A stretch of DNA of 64,000 nucleotides. Origin: Jacaranda mimosifolia (Eukaryota; Streptophyta; Magnoliopsida; Lamiales; Bignoniaceae). A program made the translations under genes and the position numbers. The DNA is taken from the NCBI GenBank assembly GCA_018894105.1, contig CM032133.1:9872501-9936500 (forward strand). The letters are read 5' to 3'. The notes beneath the pieces were generated by a model. The model had not been told where the DNA came from, ran no database searches, and saw only the letters and a list, made by a program, of their open reading frames with translations. Shown here one piece after another: positions 11,601 through 25,200 of the stretch; the stretch's first letter is position 1; each line of letters starts with the position of its first letter.

Positions 11601-14091
11601 CTTTTGATCTCTCATTCACATTAATACTTGGGGTCCTTATAATACTACATCATATTCAGGTCACAATTACTTTTTTAAAAATAAATCTGATGTCTCTCAC
11701 ATAATCCCAAGGTTCATCTCTATGATATCTACTTAATTCCAAGCAAAGATTAAATGCTTTAGGTTTGACAATGCTAAAGAACTCCAATTAATTGATTTAT
11801 TCTCCCAACTTGGCATATTACATCAATTTTCATGTGTCCAGAAGCCACAACGAAACTCTGTGGTTGAGAGAAAACATCTCCACCTCCTTAATGTTGCAAG
11901 AGCTCTCTTCTTGTAATCCAAAATTCCTATACAGTTTTGGTCAAACTATATCCTAATCGCTTATATACTTAATAAATAGAACTCCATCACCCCTCCTATG
12001 AAACAAAGCCCCATATGAGTTGATGCTTCAATCTCCTTTTTTTATTATTAATCCCTAAAGACCTTTGGATGTTTGGCCTTTGATCATAGATAAAAGTTTG
12101 ACCCAGAGCTCAAATGTGTGTTTTCATTGGCTACCCTGTGGACCACAAAGACTACAAGCTTTTTATGATTTACATTCCAAACAAGTTTTTATATCAAGGG
12201 ATGTTATATTTCATGAAGATATCTATCCATCCCACAATATTCAATCTATTGAACATGTTCTTGATCCCTTTCCTCAAATAATATTACCGAAGCCCATCTA
12301 GATTAATCAACTCAATCTACTCAGTCTACATATGCTCCTTTCTAGGCCGCAGATTCTCCTACTCAGCCTCCAAGAAGGTCTCAGAGACCACACAAAACTC
12401 CTGCCTATCTCCACAACTACCAGTTTAGTTCTATCACTGAATTCAAGCATTTATATCCAATTAACAATCACATCTCTTACACTTCCCTATCACCTCACTT
12501 CAAATCCTTCATTCTCAACATTTCTACCGTTCCTGAGCCTCAGTTTTATCATCAAGCTACCAAACACCAAGAATGAAGAGATGCCATAAAATATGAATTG
12601 GATGCTTTGGAGCATAGCAACACATAGACAATTGTCCGTTCCTCTTCCAATCAGTAAACACTCTATTAGTTGTAGGAGGGTGTACAAAATTAAGCATAAT
12701 TCAGATGGCATAATAGAAAGGTTTAAGGCCAGACTTGTGGCCAGAGGTTACAACAAACGAGAAGGTATAGACTTCACTTGTGCATACTCATTAGTGGCTA
12801 AACTTGTCATATTTAAACCCTTGTTATCTATTGTTACCTCTCACCATTGGCAACTTGCCCAAATGGATGTAAATAATGCCTTCCTTCATAGTGATTTATT
12901 AAGGAAGTGTACATGGATTTTCCACCTGGATATCTCAGTAAGGAGAGCAAAAAATCTAGACCTAAATTAGTTTGTAAACTGAACAAATCTTTATACAGTT
13001 TGAAGCAGGCCTCTAGACAATAGTTCTCAAAATTTTCACAAACTCTTCTTCACCTTGGCTTTGCCCAGTCTAAGGTTGATTATGCATTGTTCACAGAAGG
13101 AAAAGATAGCCCATTCATTGCATTACTTATATATGTTGATGACATAGTTATTGCAAGCCCCTATATGACAGTAATTGATTCTCTCAAAGCTCAGCTTCAA
13201 GTAGCCTTAAAGCTTAAAGACTTGGGGTCTCTCAAGTTTTTTCTTCGCCTTGAGATTACTGAAAACTCCTCTAGGATTTACCTCTCTCAAAGACAGTACA
13301 CTATCCAGTTACTAACAAACACTGGATTTCTTAATTTGAAGCCTCTTCACACATCTATAGATCCAAAGACCAACTTCAATGCCGATGATTCAGAACTATT
13401 ATCTGATGCTATCCAGTAGGGGCACCTTGTTGGCAGACCCTTATATTTGACCATTTCTAGGCCTAATATAACTTTCGCAGTACACAAGTTAAGTCAATAT
13501 GTGGCTCATCCCAGATAATACCACTTATAAGCTGCTCACGATCTATTAAGATACTTAAAGTCTCATCTAGGCCGGGGACTTCTATTCTCTACCTCCTATA
13601 ACTCACAACTCAGTGCCTTCTTGGATAGGAATTCGGGCACTTGTGCAAACTCTAGGAAGTTGAACTACAGGGTTTTACATCTTCTTGGGAGATTTTTTGG
13701 TTTCACGAAAAAGCCAAGAAACAAACCACAGTTTCAAGATCCTCTGCAGAAGCCAAGTACCGTGCACTAGTTGATGCTGCATCTGAACTCACATGGCTTC
13801 AACAACTTCTCCTTGATTTTCACATTGCACCTCAGTCACTTGCCATAATCTATTATGATAATCAAGTCGCCGTTCATATTGCTTCCAACTCTACTTTCCA
13901 ATGAAAGAACCAAACTTATTGAGATTGATTGCCACTTTATCCGGGAGAAACTCATAGCCGGCTCCATCAAGCTTATGCCCATCAAGACTGGCCATCAATT
14001 GGTCGACATATTCACTAAACCTCTTCCAGCTCCCGTTCTCAGGCTCCACATATCCAAGATGGTTGTCCTCGACATCTTCCAACCACCTTGA
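11600..14091 (+). pseudogene. Copia element 1 integrase, reverse transcriptase and RNase H remnants
   Basis: Integrase: RFDNAKELQ and GILHQFSCV, then a line resembling ERKHLHLLNVARAL, around 11760-11915. Reverse transcriptase: VYKIKHNSDG, RFKARLVARGYNKREGIDF and QMDVNNAFLH at 12680-12900, then the catalytic YVDD at 13132-13143 in LIYVDDIVIAS. RNase H: EIDCHFIREK and GHQLVDIFTKPL at 13920-14030. The stretches lie in several frames with intervening stops. The gene would have been a single pol frame about 1,000 residues long. Confidence 0.85.
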
Positions 14092-14097
14092 GGGGAG

Positions 14098-14336
14098 TAT
14101 CAGAGCATATACACTCAGGTAACCTATATTTAGTTAGATGGTTGCTTAGTTTATTCTCCTTGTTAGTAAGATTCGTGGTTAGTTGGTTGGTTACAGAATC
14201 AGTTTAGCTCATAAGCAAGTGTGAGCTCATGTGTATATACTGTTGTGCAGATTCTTCATTGAATGCAAGCCATTCTTTTCTCCATGCTCCTTGTATTCTT
14301 GTTTAGTTCTCATATTTTAGGGTTTCTCTCCATTAA
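14098..14336 (+). repeat. 3' LTR of copia element 1
   Basis: Starts tatcagagc immediately after the polypurine tract gaggggag (14090-14097) and ends near ctccattaat. Its last 80 bp match 9806-9887. At about 240 bp it is a short LTR; the start reads TA instead of TG. Confidence 0.8.
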
Positions 14337-14338
14337 TA

Positions 14339-16253
14339 ACTATCCTCTAAATGCTGCAATACCTTTTTTCATACGGATATTTCAACAACTAAATGAAATT
14401 ATGAACAACAGATGAAAATATGGAAAAAAAATTTAAGTTTGAAAATCTAAAACTTAAAACTAAATGACCCAATTTTTATGTTGATCACCAATTACAGTCT
14501 CCACCTTCATTGGTCGTCATTGTATATCACTGCATCATCATGTAGCCTACGCTATTGTCGCTTGATAGACATAAGTTTGTAAATGAAATTGCAATCCGCA
14601 GGAGAGTACATTATGGAAGTTTGAAATTGAAATTGGGATGTACATTAGAATAGATATGGAATCCGAGTGGAAGTTAAAACAACAACTTGGAGATTGATTC
14701 CAATTATTTGAGTGGAGAAGGAATGTTCAAACATAATTTAAAAGAAAAATTACAAGTAAGGACCTATTAAGTAGTTTGTTCAAATATGGTCACGAGATTA
14801 AATTTGGAATACAAAATTTGATATCACAACTACATAAAATGTTCATAATTTTTTAATTTCACCCTCTATAATTTTCCAATTCTCCAGTGTTCATAATTGT
14901 CTTTCTAAATTTTAAAGAGAATTGAAAGATGATTATGTAAAAGAACCAAAAGCTATTTCCAATTTTAAACACAAAATGGACTTTCTTTCTATAATAGTAT
15001 AGATAATATAAATATAAATAATATAAATTATATATACATATATATATATATATATGTTAGTTGCAGGCATCAAGCTATCTCCTAAACATAAATTCACAAT
15101 TACATTAATTTTCGCTTTAGAAAGGCATTTTCTCAAAAAAATTCTTTATATACGTCAAACACCATTGCAAAAATATTAGGGCCAGCTTTTTTTATTTTCA
15201 ATCCCCATCTTTATTTTCATTACCATTTGAAAATGAAAACTAATACTCATCAACTTCTATGAATTTTCACCCACAATATTCCTTATTCTCAATTTAATTT
15301 TTTTAAAATCTATCATACCCTCCTACTACCTCAATTCAAATTTAATTTAACATAAAATACCTTCATTTATTATAAAATTAATAAATTATACATATATTTA
15401 GAAAAATAATTTTTTAAAATATAAATCAATGAAAATTTCAATCTTATACCTACTCTAATCATTACCTTCCCAACAAAACATCCAAATATAATTTCATTTT
15501 TATTTTCAATTAAAGCCGTAACTATTTTTCGAACATTTGAAAATGCATGAAAATAAAATTGATCCTTGGAAGTAAAACCAAACGGGCTCCTAGAAATTTG
15601 AGGCTAGCAGGAAGTGTACGGCCAAGAGTAGTAGCCATCAGTAGGAGAAGCAAAGACACGACTTTAGTTAACCCGAGCTCATAATAGGCGAGTTTGACGC
15701 AAATATAAATGTCAATTTCCTTTGCAAATAGGTATTCCATCAATTATAATTTGGAGCTTATAGAAGTCCATGACTTGTTTTCCACTCTCTACTACAAGTA
15801 CCACACATGCATAATAAGATTTGGAAGAAAACGAACAAGCAGCTTGGGCATGATGACTATAGTTTATTGTGGAGAAGGCTAGGAGTTGGAAGCATAGATA
15901 TTCAGAACTCGACTTCTGAATCAAGTAGATATCAATTTGAAGTATAAAAACAATGCAATGGACGCAATCCCCGCAAAATAGGATGGGCCAGCCAGCATAA
16001 ACAGATCTCAAATCTAACTTAATTACAAGTTGCTGATTCTCAACTGTAACACGGTGAATATATATGCATCATCTTTCAGGTCCATGGTCACTGAAAACAG
16101 ACATTAACCAAATATTACATTGGGTCTGCATATTCCTATAACGTCACACTCAACTTATTCTGTGATGCCACCAAATTCATACATGAGCAATTTTTAGGCA
16201 CTTCTAGGAGAAAGAGTAGAGCCAAGTGCCTGAAAGAAGGCATCAGTTTTTAA
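14339..16253. other. Intergenic spacer downstream of ARF8-like gene
   Basis: AT-rich, with a (TA)n-rich stretch at about 15029-15056. A pair of loosely inverted stretches at 15205-15235 and 15530-15560, containing attttcattaccatttgaaaatg and catttgaaaatgcatgaaaat, could be a MITE but is not convincing. The 3' untranslated region of the minus-strand ARF8-like gene must lie within roughly 15900-16253. No other gene was found. Confidence 0.5.
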
Positions 16254-19200
16254 TCAGTATTCAAGAGATCCTAGAGATGGGAGTCCAGAGGCTATGTTTT
16301 GGGCATCACCATCGTTGTTTATTCTTTCGACTGCATTTCTACTCATGGATTCAACCTCTTGTTTCCCCAGCTTCAGCACATCCTCCGGAGAAAGGATCTT
16401 GATATACCACACGTTATTCACAAATGCCCTGTTTAATTAGTTACTGTCGTCAACTCAGTCACAGGCAATTTTTCAAAACAAGGATCAGGACATAATAGAA
16501 TGCAACAATTAGTGCCAACTCCTAAGATTTCAATCCTTTGAAAGATAGCTTGAATAAGGAAAAACACTTGAGATAATTATCAGACTAGAGGAATGTTCCT
16601 ATTGCATAATCCATGTTGCACACAAGAGGATAGAAAATTAAAGGCGAATGCATGCCAAACAACTTGATTCTCTGAAGAAGAAACAAAAATAGAGATGGTA
16701 TTGCATCAAGTACTTACTCCCATGGGTCGTCTCCAAGGAGAAGAACGTCATTCTCCCTGTCAACAAATACAAGCTGCCAGCCTGATCTTTGAGGGTCTTC
16801 AAGCAACCCTTGAATCCCAAACATCTGACCCAATTCCTCCCGCAGCTCCTGATAGCTGTTGAACCGGGCGATGTCCAGTGACCTACCAACACATCCTGTT
16901 TTATAGACCTAAACCAAACAAAATAGTCACTTACCACATACTTAAGTACAAAAAAAATGCTTTTAGTTACAGAATACAAATCTCTAACTATAGCACCTTG
17001 ACAAAGGTACAGGTTGGTTGGTCAACTTGTCCAGTACTATGCAACATGTCAGAAGAATCTTGCACATAGCCATACAAAGGACTCTGATACCCAGATGACC
17101 CTAATGGCATGGAGGACATATCAGCATGAACTGAAGATGTACCAATACTGGACATGGTGGTGGGAAGCAGGAGGCCAGAGGAGTAAATATTGGCACTAAA
17201 AAGAGCTTGATTTGGCACATCCAATCTACATGTTTCCTGCTCTATAGAAACATCTTTTCCAGAATATGGTGGAAGTGTTTTGGAGTTGGAACAACCACTG
17301 ACTGGCGACTGAACAAATTTCGCCATCCAGGAGTGCTGGGGTGACTGCTCATTGGGGATTGACTGACTAGTTCTTGAGAAATTTAAAAGATTATTACTTC
17401 CTTGGGGACAAAGCGAACCCAACATATCTTGCATGCTAGAATGTGCCATAGATGCTGCAAATTTACTGTCTGAATTTGTAAAATCTGATTTTGTAAATGA
17501 AGGGGAGGGAATATCCGATGGCAGCCTTTGTTGGAGCTGATCATGCTGGACTAAAAATGCTTCCTGATAAGGATGTTGCTGATGTTCTTCGGACTGGTTA
17601 TCAACGTGCCGTTGTAGTGGTCTCTGCATATTATCTGACAGCATTTGGGTTTCCGCAGGAAGCATATGAGAAGAGACTGATGGCTGGATGACTTGCTGCG
17701 GCTGTGAAAGAGGACTATTATGGCTGCCCGAATGTTGAAGATAATGAACGGGCTGCTGGAACTGCATTAATTGGTGTTTCAACAACTCTCCACTTCCAAA
17801 GTTTTGAAGTCCTGCTGCCAGCATTGCCTGATACTGCTGGCTGAGATCATTTCTTAAGCCCGTTGGATCAAATCTCTGCTGCATCCATGGAAACATGCTG
17901 ACAGATTGAAAATTCATAGAATTGAAACTTTGCTCACCAGCTTCACCTCTCAACCATGCCATGCCGTTAATTGCTTCATTACTAGCATCTGAGACAGGAG
18001 CCCAGGGAAACTATATGAAACCATAGTACAAGGAGCAGAAAAATAACTTAAGCTTGTGTTTGAGAGCTAAAACAATCAACACAGTAGAAGTATGAAAATT
18101 TGAGAAAATAAGCCTTCGTTTCTGTTAGATATCCAACATGTATTAGTTCAATGAAAAAGAATCAGACAAAAGTAAGGTAGGGCGGGCAAGGATCATGGTG
18201 GCTTTCAGATAAATTATGTATCTACTCAGTGTTACCGTTAACATGCTTTGTCAAATTACGCGGACAAGGCCACCACAAACAGTTACTTTTCTCCCTATAT
18301 GCTACAATCGGAGTCAGTAATTTACTTCTTTTCACCAGCTCAGGCAGCTGAGTTTAATACTAAACTGTGAGCAGTAAGCAACTGGAAGAGAAGCGCAATC
18401 ATTTATGTCCTCTACAAGTCAAAACAGTGTTGCCTCTTGATAGATCCTCAGGCTGTCTTCCTTCAACAATTAATTTTGAGGCAAGTATGAAAGTCAATAA
18501 ACTGTCATGTCTCCATAGTCAAAACTTTTACCACATTGATGCATGAACAGCTCTCAGGGAGATGGAGAAAAATAAGAGAGTCCAAAAAAAGGAAGTATTA
18601 CATTATGCCCTTCTCGGAATAAATTAATGGGCAAAGGCACCAAACTAGGTCTGAATTTGAGTGGGTTTATACCTTCAAAGGATGATGTCCCAGGATACCA
18701 TGGCCGTTTCATCCTGAGAGGAAATAATGAAGGATACATGGGAAATGTTGTTAAAGGCTCAATTTCCCATAACGACACCCTAGGCTGCCTCTCACCCGCT
18801 GTTGATTCATCCCATCCCACCTACAATTTCAGGTAAAAGGGAGAACAACAGACGTATCAGTTAACAATCAGAGTCAACAAAAAGTACTATTAGTCATCCT
18901 TGTAACATATCCATCCTTACAAGAATGGATAAGAACATTCCCAAGTGACTAGAATACTTAGCTCAATTTTGAGAAAATGATAACAAGCATTATGAGAGCT
19001 GATCATTTTTACAAACAATATAGAGTAGTGCAATGAGACCAAATTTATAATTAGTGTTCATTCATTCAAATCTCTCTCTCAAAAGTATCACTATGAAATT
19101 TCGGTTATTTGGCTATTTCTAGAAATATTAGCTTTGGATTTAAAACTTTAATATCTTGTAGTATATTCTTATACTTGATAATAGATCACATTGCAACTAT

Positions 19201-22200
19201 TCTTTAAGAATACAAAATATTGAAATAATTAAGTTTAAAATCTGAAGTAATTGAGACTGCAACATGCATAAAATAGTATAAGACCTCACAATACAATAAA
19301 TCAACTAGGATATTAAGGACATGTTTTATTTAGGTTAAGTATTAACTGATAATAAAGATATAATTAAAAATTATTAATCTCAAATAAATCAAACTCAACT
19401 AAACAATGTTTGGTTATGAATTTTAGAATGTACCATGTGACATACAAATAGATTGAGATATAAAACAGGTAAAAATTTTAAAAACTTGCTACATGTTATA
19501 CTTTGAATATTCATTATTATAATATATGTATCTTTGCCTTTTCCTCTTTATTAGTACTTCCTATGAAGTAAATTTCAAATAGTTTCCTTTCTTAATGAAT
19601 GTTTTTCAACTATTAAACACTTCAAAGATTAAAACTCAAAAAATAATTCAAATCAAATTAGGCAAAGGTATCGCAATGTGCATAACCCTAAGCGCAAGAT
19701 TATTACTTTTATGTTTTATTAATTTCTGCTCGAATTCAGTATATTTTCACTTTTAGACAATAGAAACTGTATAATGTATTGCTGCGTAGGAACATGAGCT
19801 TAGAGGAGAAGATAGCAATTATTTACTATGATCACTATCTAGGATCATAATTCTATTATGTGCTTCTGATATTTAACGACTATTGTGTAGAACGTATGAT
19901 ACAAAAAGGGTGCATCTCATTCTCTTATGATTATTAACTTTTGAATAATTTTCTACATTTTGATGACAATGTCTCTTTTCAATGCTATTATTATGCTTTT
20001 ATTCATGTGCAGTTGCATTGTAGCATACAACATTACCCTGTTGTTTCTAAAAAAGTTGATCTAATATATGAATTTTAATTAAAAAAAAAAAATAGATGTA
20101 ATGAATATGCTTCTTAGGCTAGGTACATTTTAATATGAAGCATGGTTCATTTAATTTATATAATCTATTAATTGAACAAGTAACACTCACTTAAACATGT
20201 GAGGTGTTTGTTAAGTCAAAAAAGACAACCTGGAAAGGTAACTATTTAAAATATGATTTATGAAACGTACATGTAAGTGGAAAAATTGCAAATAATTTCT
20301 CATGAAAATAAATTTTGATATGATAGACAAAGTATATGCAACTTTTAAAAAAATACGACATTTCTTGTATCTAAAAGTCTATTTGCATGCTACTCTAAAA
20401 TCATAAACACTAAACCCTAAATATTTGAAATTTATGGAATTTTTTGTACGACCGACAGTTGGTCCAGATCACATGTCCATATTCAAATAATTTTATTTTA
20501 TATCATGAGGCCTATGTTAAGTGCATTCTAAACTCAATTACTTGGTTATTTTAGTAACATTATTTACCTATCTTTTCAATTTCATAACTCAACACACTTT
20601 TGTATATAACTATCTCTGTTCTTTTTGTAAAATGGAATATTTTGTTTTGCATGGAAAATATTTTGTATGGTATTTGCCAATCTTTTCAAATTTCATTCTT
20701 CAACCATTTTTGTATGTAACCGCCGTTGTTTTTCTTCTATAAAATGGAAATTTTTGTCTTGACACGGTAAATATTTTGTTTAGTATTTTTTTTTTTTTAA
20801 TTTACCTCCATAATATATTATCAGCATTTATATAAATGATACTCCCCCTTCCCAAAATTAATGGTCAAGTTTGACCCATTACGAGAGTTGAAAAGGTACA
20901 AGTATTGTGTACTTCTACATTTCTTCAAAGTAGCGGCTCGGAGTTAGTGATATCACATTATTGCTTTAATTAAGAGGATAACTTTGGGAAAAAGAATGAT
21001 TCTAGAAAAAATGAAGTCTTACTTTTTATTAGGAAAAAAAATAAAAGAGAGAGCATTTGGAATTAGGAAGAGAGTAATATTTTGTATTGGTAAATAGCAT
21101 ATCTTATTTCTGCATTTGTATTTTTTGTTTATTAGACCATTGTGATATTATAATAAAAGAAATAGAAAAATGGTTGAAAACTAACCAAGTCAATTAATTA
21201 CATACCCTCTCATTTTAAAATGAATTAGATATTCTCTCATTTTAGATCTTTTTACAGCAAATGCCTATTCAATAAGAACCATGCTTTTCCTATTTACAAG
21301 CTCTTTGGTTTAAAACGTTCTTTTGTTAGTGTTTTTCAAGTGTTAGCTTTTGTTTGCAATAATATTTACCCTCTCTAATCACACGCTCAATGTATCTATT
21401 TTATTTAAACGCATCCACTTCATTTCTGAATTTTAAACACATTAGTTCATTATGTGTTTATTACACAAGGCAATTATAAAATTGCCCCTCAATTTATATA
21501 TTTACTTAATTTAGAGAGGAAATTTCAGTTGTAGTTTAATCTATTTTCAACTAACATACCGATTTATAACTAGCATAAAACTTTACTACCATTTTACAAT
21601 GCATGCCCATAGATATAATATAAAATTGCATTTGGATCGACGCATTTGGAACTAAAGATTTAAAATCAATAACAAATCAATTAAATTTGTTTGAATAATT
21701 TTGAGTTATCATTGTACAAGTATAACTCATGCATTCGTGTATTTATAACTATACAGTTAGTTAGCCATTTTTCAGCTCAATTAGTTACCCTAACTAATTG
21801 ATAGTTAGGTTTCCAATTTTAACTCAGTTTCCCGCCTCCTGTATATAGATTGAACTCTCTGGATTAATGAAGCAGTTGGTTTTTCTCTCTCAAAATAATT
21901 TCCTCTCACCTGAAACCTTCATGGCTACCTTACTGATTGAACATTGTATCGGAGCTACGATCTCGTGGCTCTGAACTTTCTTTTGCCTTCTCTGTGCCTG
22001 CGATTAAGCAGCCATTACAGAAAACTCTGTGTGTGTGCAGAGATTTTCCTCATTCATGGAGGAATGATCAAAGTTCTTCAATGAATGGGCAACAAAATCG
22101 AGCTGCAGGAATCAAAGGAGTTGATCACAAAGATCCTCTATTCTTTCAAGCATCATATCATCCAAAAATGGTGCTGGTAACTATACCATTCAATGGGAAC

Positions 22201-25200
22201 AACTTAATGTCTACAGAAGCAGGTCTATGAAGATAGCCCTAGGAGCCAAGGTGAAGCTAGGGTTTATAAATGGCAAATATCCTATGCCACAAGAGAATAT
22301 CAAAAGAATATGAGCAGTGGATGCGAGTAGATTGCATTGTGGCCTCCTAGATCCTCAACTCCATATCCAAAGACATTGTTGAGGCCTTTTTGTTTACTAC
22401 ATCTTCCAAGCAACTGGGAAGAAATTAAAGAAAGATTTGGTGAATGCAACGGCCCCTTACCATAACAAATTCAACGAGAAATCAGTTCAATTAACCAAGA
22501 TAACATGTTTGTTGTTCGGCATTACACTAAGCTGAAAAGATTTTGGGATGAGTTGACTGTGTTGATGCCATTGCTGTGTACGTGTGGAGCAGGGAAGACA
22601 GGCAGATTTCAATTCTTTTAAACGGTTGATGAATTCCTGATGGGATCGAATGATCCCTAAAATCTATTAGGGATCAGATCTTAGTAATGAAACCATTTCC
22701 AACTGTAAACAAAGCCTACTCCATGGTGATGAAGGTAGAAAAACAAATAGAGGTTAACACCTCTTTAACAGACTCAACTCAGAATACTGCATGTTAGCAA
22801 GAGGAAATCCTTCCCAGAAGAAAGAGACTGCAGCCAAGCCGTTCAGCAGGAAGGAATTTAATAAGCAATCTGACTGACATTGCAGGCACTGCGAGAACAA
22901 TGGTCACACTAAAGATAATTGCTTCAAGTTAAATGAATAAAGAGCTCAAGGATAAGAAAATTCAATCCTATGGAACACAGATACCAAATTATTGAGATAC
23001 ACCTCTGGAGTTACAAATTAAGAAGACTGGCCGAAAGAACAATGACTGGACAGTAGCATAGCTGACCTAGTTCAGCAGGAAGTGAGTAAGATGCTGAAGG
23101 GAATAAAGTGAATTTGCTTAGCTACATGATTTTGCATGTTCAAATGTCCATGAACCTTTCAGTGTACACAGTTTAGTGGGTAGAAATTCTTGGAAGGTGG
23201 ACAAAGGAGCCTCTAGTCACATGTGCTCAAACCTGAATCTATTATCTGAATATACCTCTGTTACATCACCAACATATGCGTACCTTCCTGATGTAACCAC
23301 TGAGATGGTACATCACATAGGAATGGCCCAACAATCCACCAAGTTGAAGCTTCAAAATAACCCTTTATATTCCAAATTTTAGATTCAATCTGCTGTCAGT
23401 TAACAAACTAGCTAGTGACTCTCAACTAAAATTTTACCTTTTATCCCAAATACTTTATCTTGCAGGACCTGCAGATTGAAGAGACATTGGCTGTTGGAAA
23501 GGTCATAGGAAGACTATATCTTGGACAAGTCTTGCTTTCCAGACAACCAGGCCACAATTCATTGTAAACCTCTACCCTCTAGCATATCCACCGCAAAGAA
23601 ATCCCCACTGTCATCTTGTAAGTAGTGCTTTCATCCTAGCTTCACCCTATGGCACAATAGATTAGGCCATACTTCTACCAATGTTATCAAGCATATACCT
23701 GAAATTGTAGATAACAATACAAGCTATCATACTCCTTGCAACGTATGCCATTTATCAAAACAGACTAGAATGCCATTTTTTGATAAATTCCAGCAACACT
23801 ATAAAGTCTTTTGAGTTGATTAATATGGACCTCTAGGGGCCATACAAAAAGTCCTCTCTAACTAGTGCTCACGACATTCTAACTTTAGTTGATGACTTCA
23901 CGAGAACTCTGTAGAAATTCCTCTTACAAGACAAACATTAAACTTACTCACATATTCAGTTTTTCCAAATGATCAAGACTTAGTTCCAAGCATGTGTGAT
24001 GAAAATAAGAAGAGACAATGGAAGTGAATTCCTCAACAATGAAGTATCTAAAGTCTTCAAGCAACTAGGTATCCTACATCAAAGAACATGTATTCCTTAA
24101 CAAAATTGCCTAGTAGAGAGAAAGCACAGGCATATTGTGGAAATTGCTAGATCCATTGTAATTCAATCTGGTTTACCTTCAAAGTTTTACGGAGATTCTG
24201 TTCTTATAGCCACATATACCATAAATGGACTCCTACCCCTTTACTTGACTGGAAATCTCCATTTGAGAAACTCTCTAACAAAGTTCCTGACTATCATTTC
24301 TTAAGAGTTTTTGGCTCAACCAACACACATCCTTGTAAGGACAAATATGCTCCTAGAGCCATTAGGTGTATCTTCGTTGGGTAAAATATGGGACAGAAAG
24401 CCTTCAAAGTGTATGACTTAGACAACCATGTAGTATATGCTTCTAAGGATGTTATTTTCTGTGAAACCCAATTCCCTTACCTCCAAAGGAGTCTAATCAA
24501 ACCTCACAACCTTCCATACCTGTTCAAATAGTGTATGAAGAAATTAATGATAATCTCAAAACCACTTCACACAAATCTGTTCCCTCTCAAGATCCTCCTG
24601 CAGTATTATCTCGTACATCTCAAAACACTATCCATAAACCTCTCAGTGAAAATTTTTCAAACACTAGAGTTAGCTCCAAAACAACAAGAAACCTGCTTGG
24701 CTTAGTGACTGTTTCTAATGCTTCCCAATTTTGTCTGAACAAGCCTGCTCCAGTAACATCTCCCAGTAAAAATGTCAATTCAAACTCTACAGGATCCTCA
24801 TTTAGCCCACCTACTTATCCATACAATTACACAAATAATTTGTCTCCTGCGTATATTACTTTTCAAACGGCTTCACTATTAAAGAACCTGGATCCTATAA
24901 ACAAGCATGCACTGGAACTGAATGGGTATCAGCTATGAAACAAGAAATAGCAACCCTTGAGTGTAACAACACATGGGTGTTGACTAATCTTCCTGAAGAA
25001 AAGAGGGCCATAGGATCAAGATGGGTATACAATGTGAAAAATAAACCTGATGGAACTGTTAAGAGATATAAGGCCAGGCTGTGGCCAAGGGATACAACAA
25101 GGTTGCTAGAATTGATTATGTTGGTAGCATTTCCCCAGTTGCAAAACTGGTGACAGTAAGACTCTTCTGGCATTAGCCACTGCAAACTCATGGGCAATAC

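Larger units (their letters stand above)
9806..14336 (+). mobile_element. Decayed Ty1/copia retrotransposon with truncated 5' LTR
   Basis: The order is a remnant of the 5' LTR, a primer-binding site tggtatca at 9888-9895 (start of the initiator-tRNA-Met complement), gag, protease, integrase, reverse transcriptase, RNase H, the polypurine tract gaggggag and a 3' LTR. This is the copia order, integrase before reverse transcriptase. Many stops and frameshifts break the coding region, so it is inactive. Target-site duplication cannot be assessed because the 5' LTR has lost its start. Confidence 0.88.

Noticed and set aside
15181..15600. A second MITE downstream of ARF8
   Set aside because: The inverted stretches with catttgaaaatg are only partly symmetrical and no defined ends or target duplication could be found.
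17497..17691. Plus-strand open frames across ARF8 exon 12
   Set aside because: They are antisense shadows of the glutamine/serine-rich coding sequence.
16997..17962. A 324-residue frame starting at the internal MAWLRGEAG as a separate gene
   Set aside because: It is the body of ARF8 exon 12. The acceptor at 17989 and the phases on both sides join it to the other exons.
18001..18010. Acceptor catatag at 18011 for ARF8 exon 12
   Set aside because: It breaks the frame with exon 11 (phase 1). The acceptor ctgtctcag at 17989 keeps the frame and has a good pyrimidine tract.
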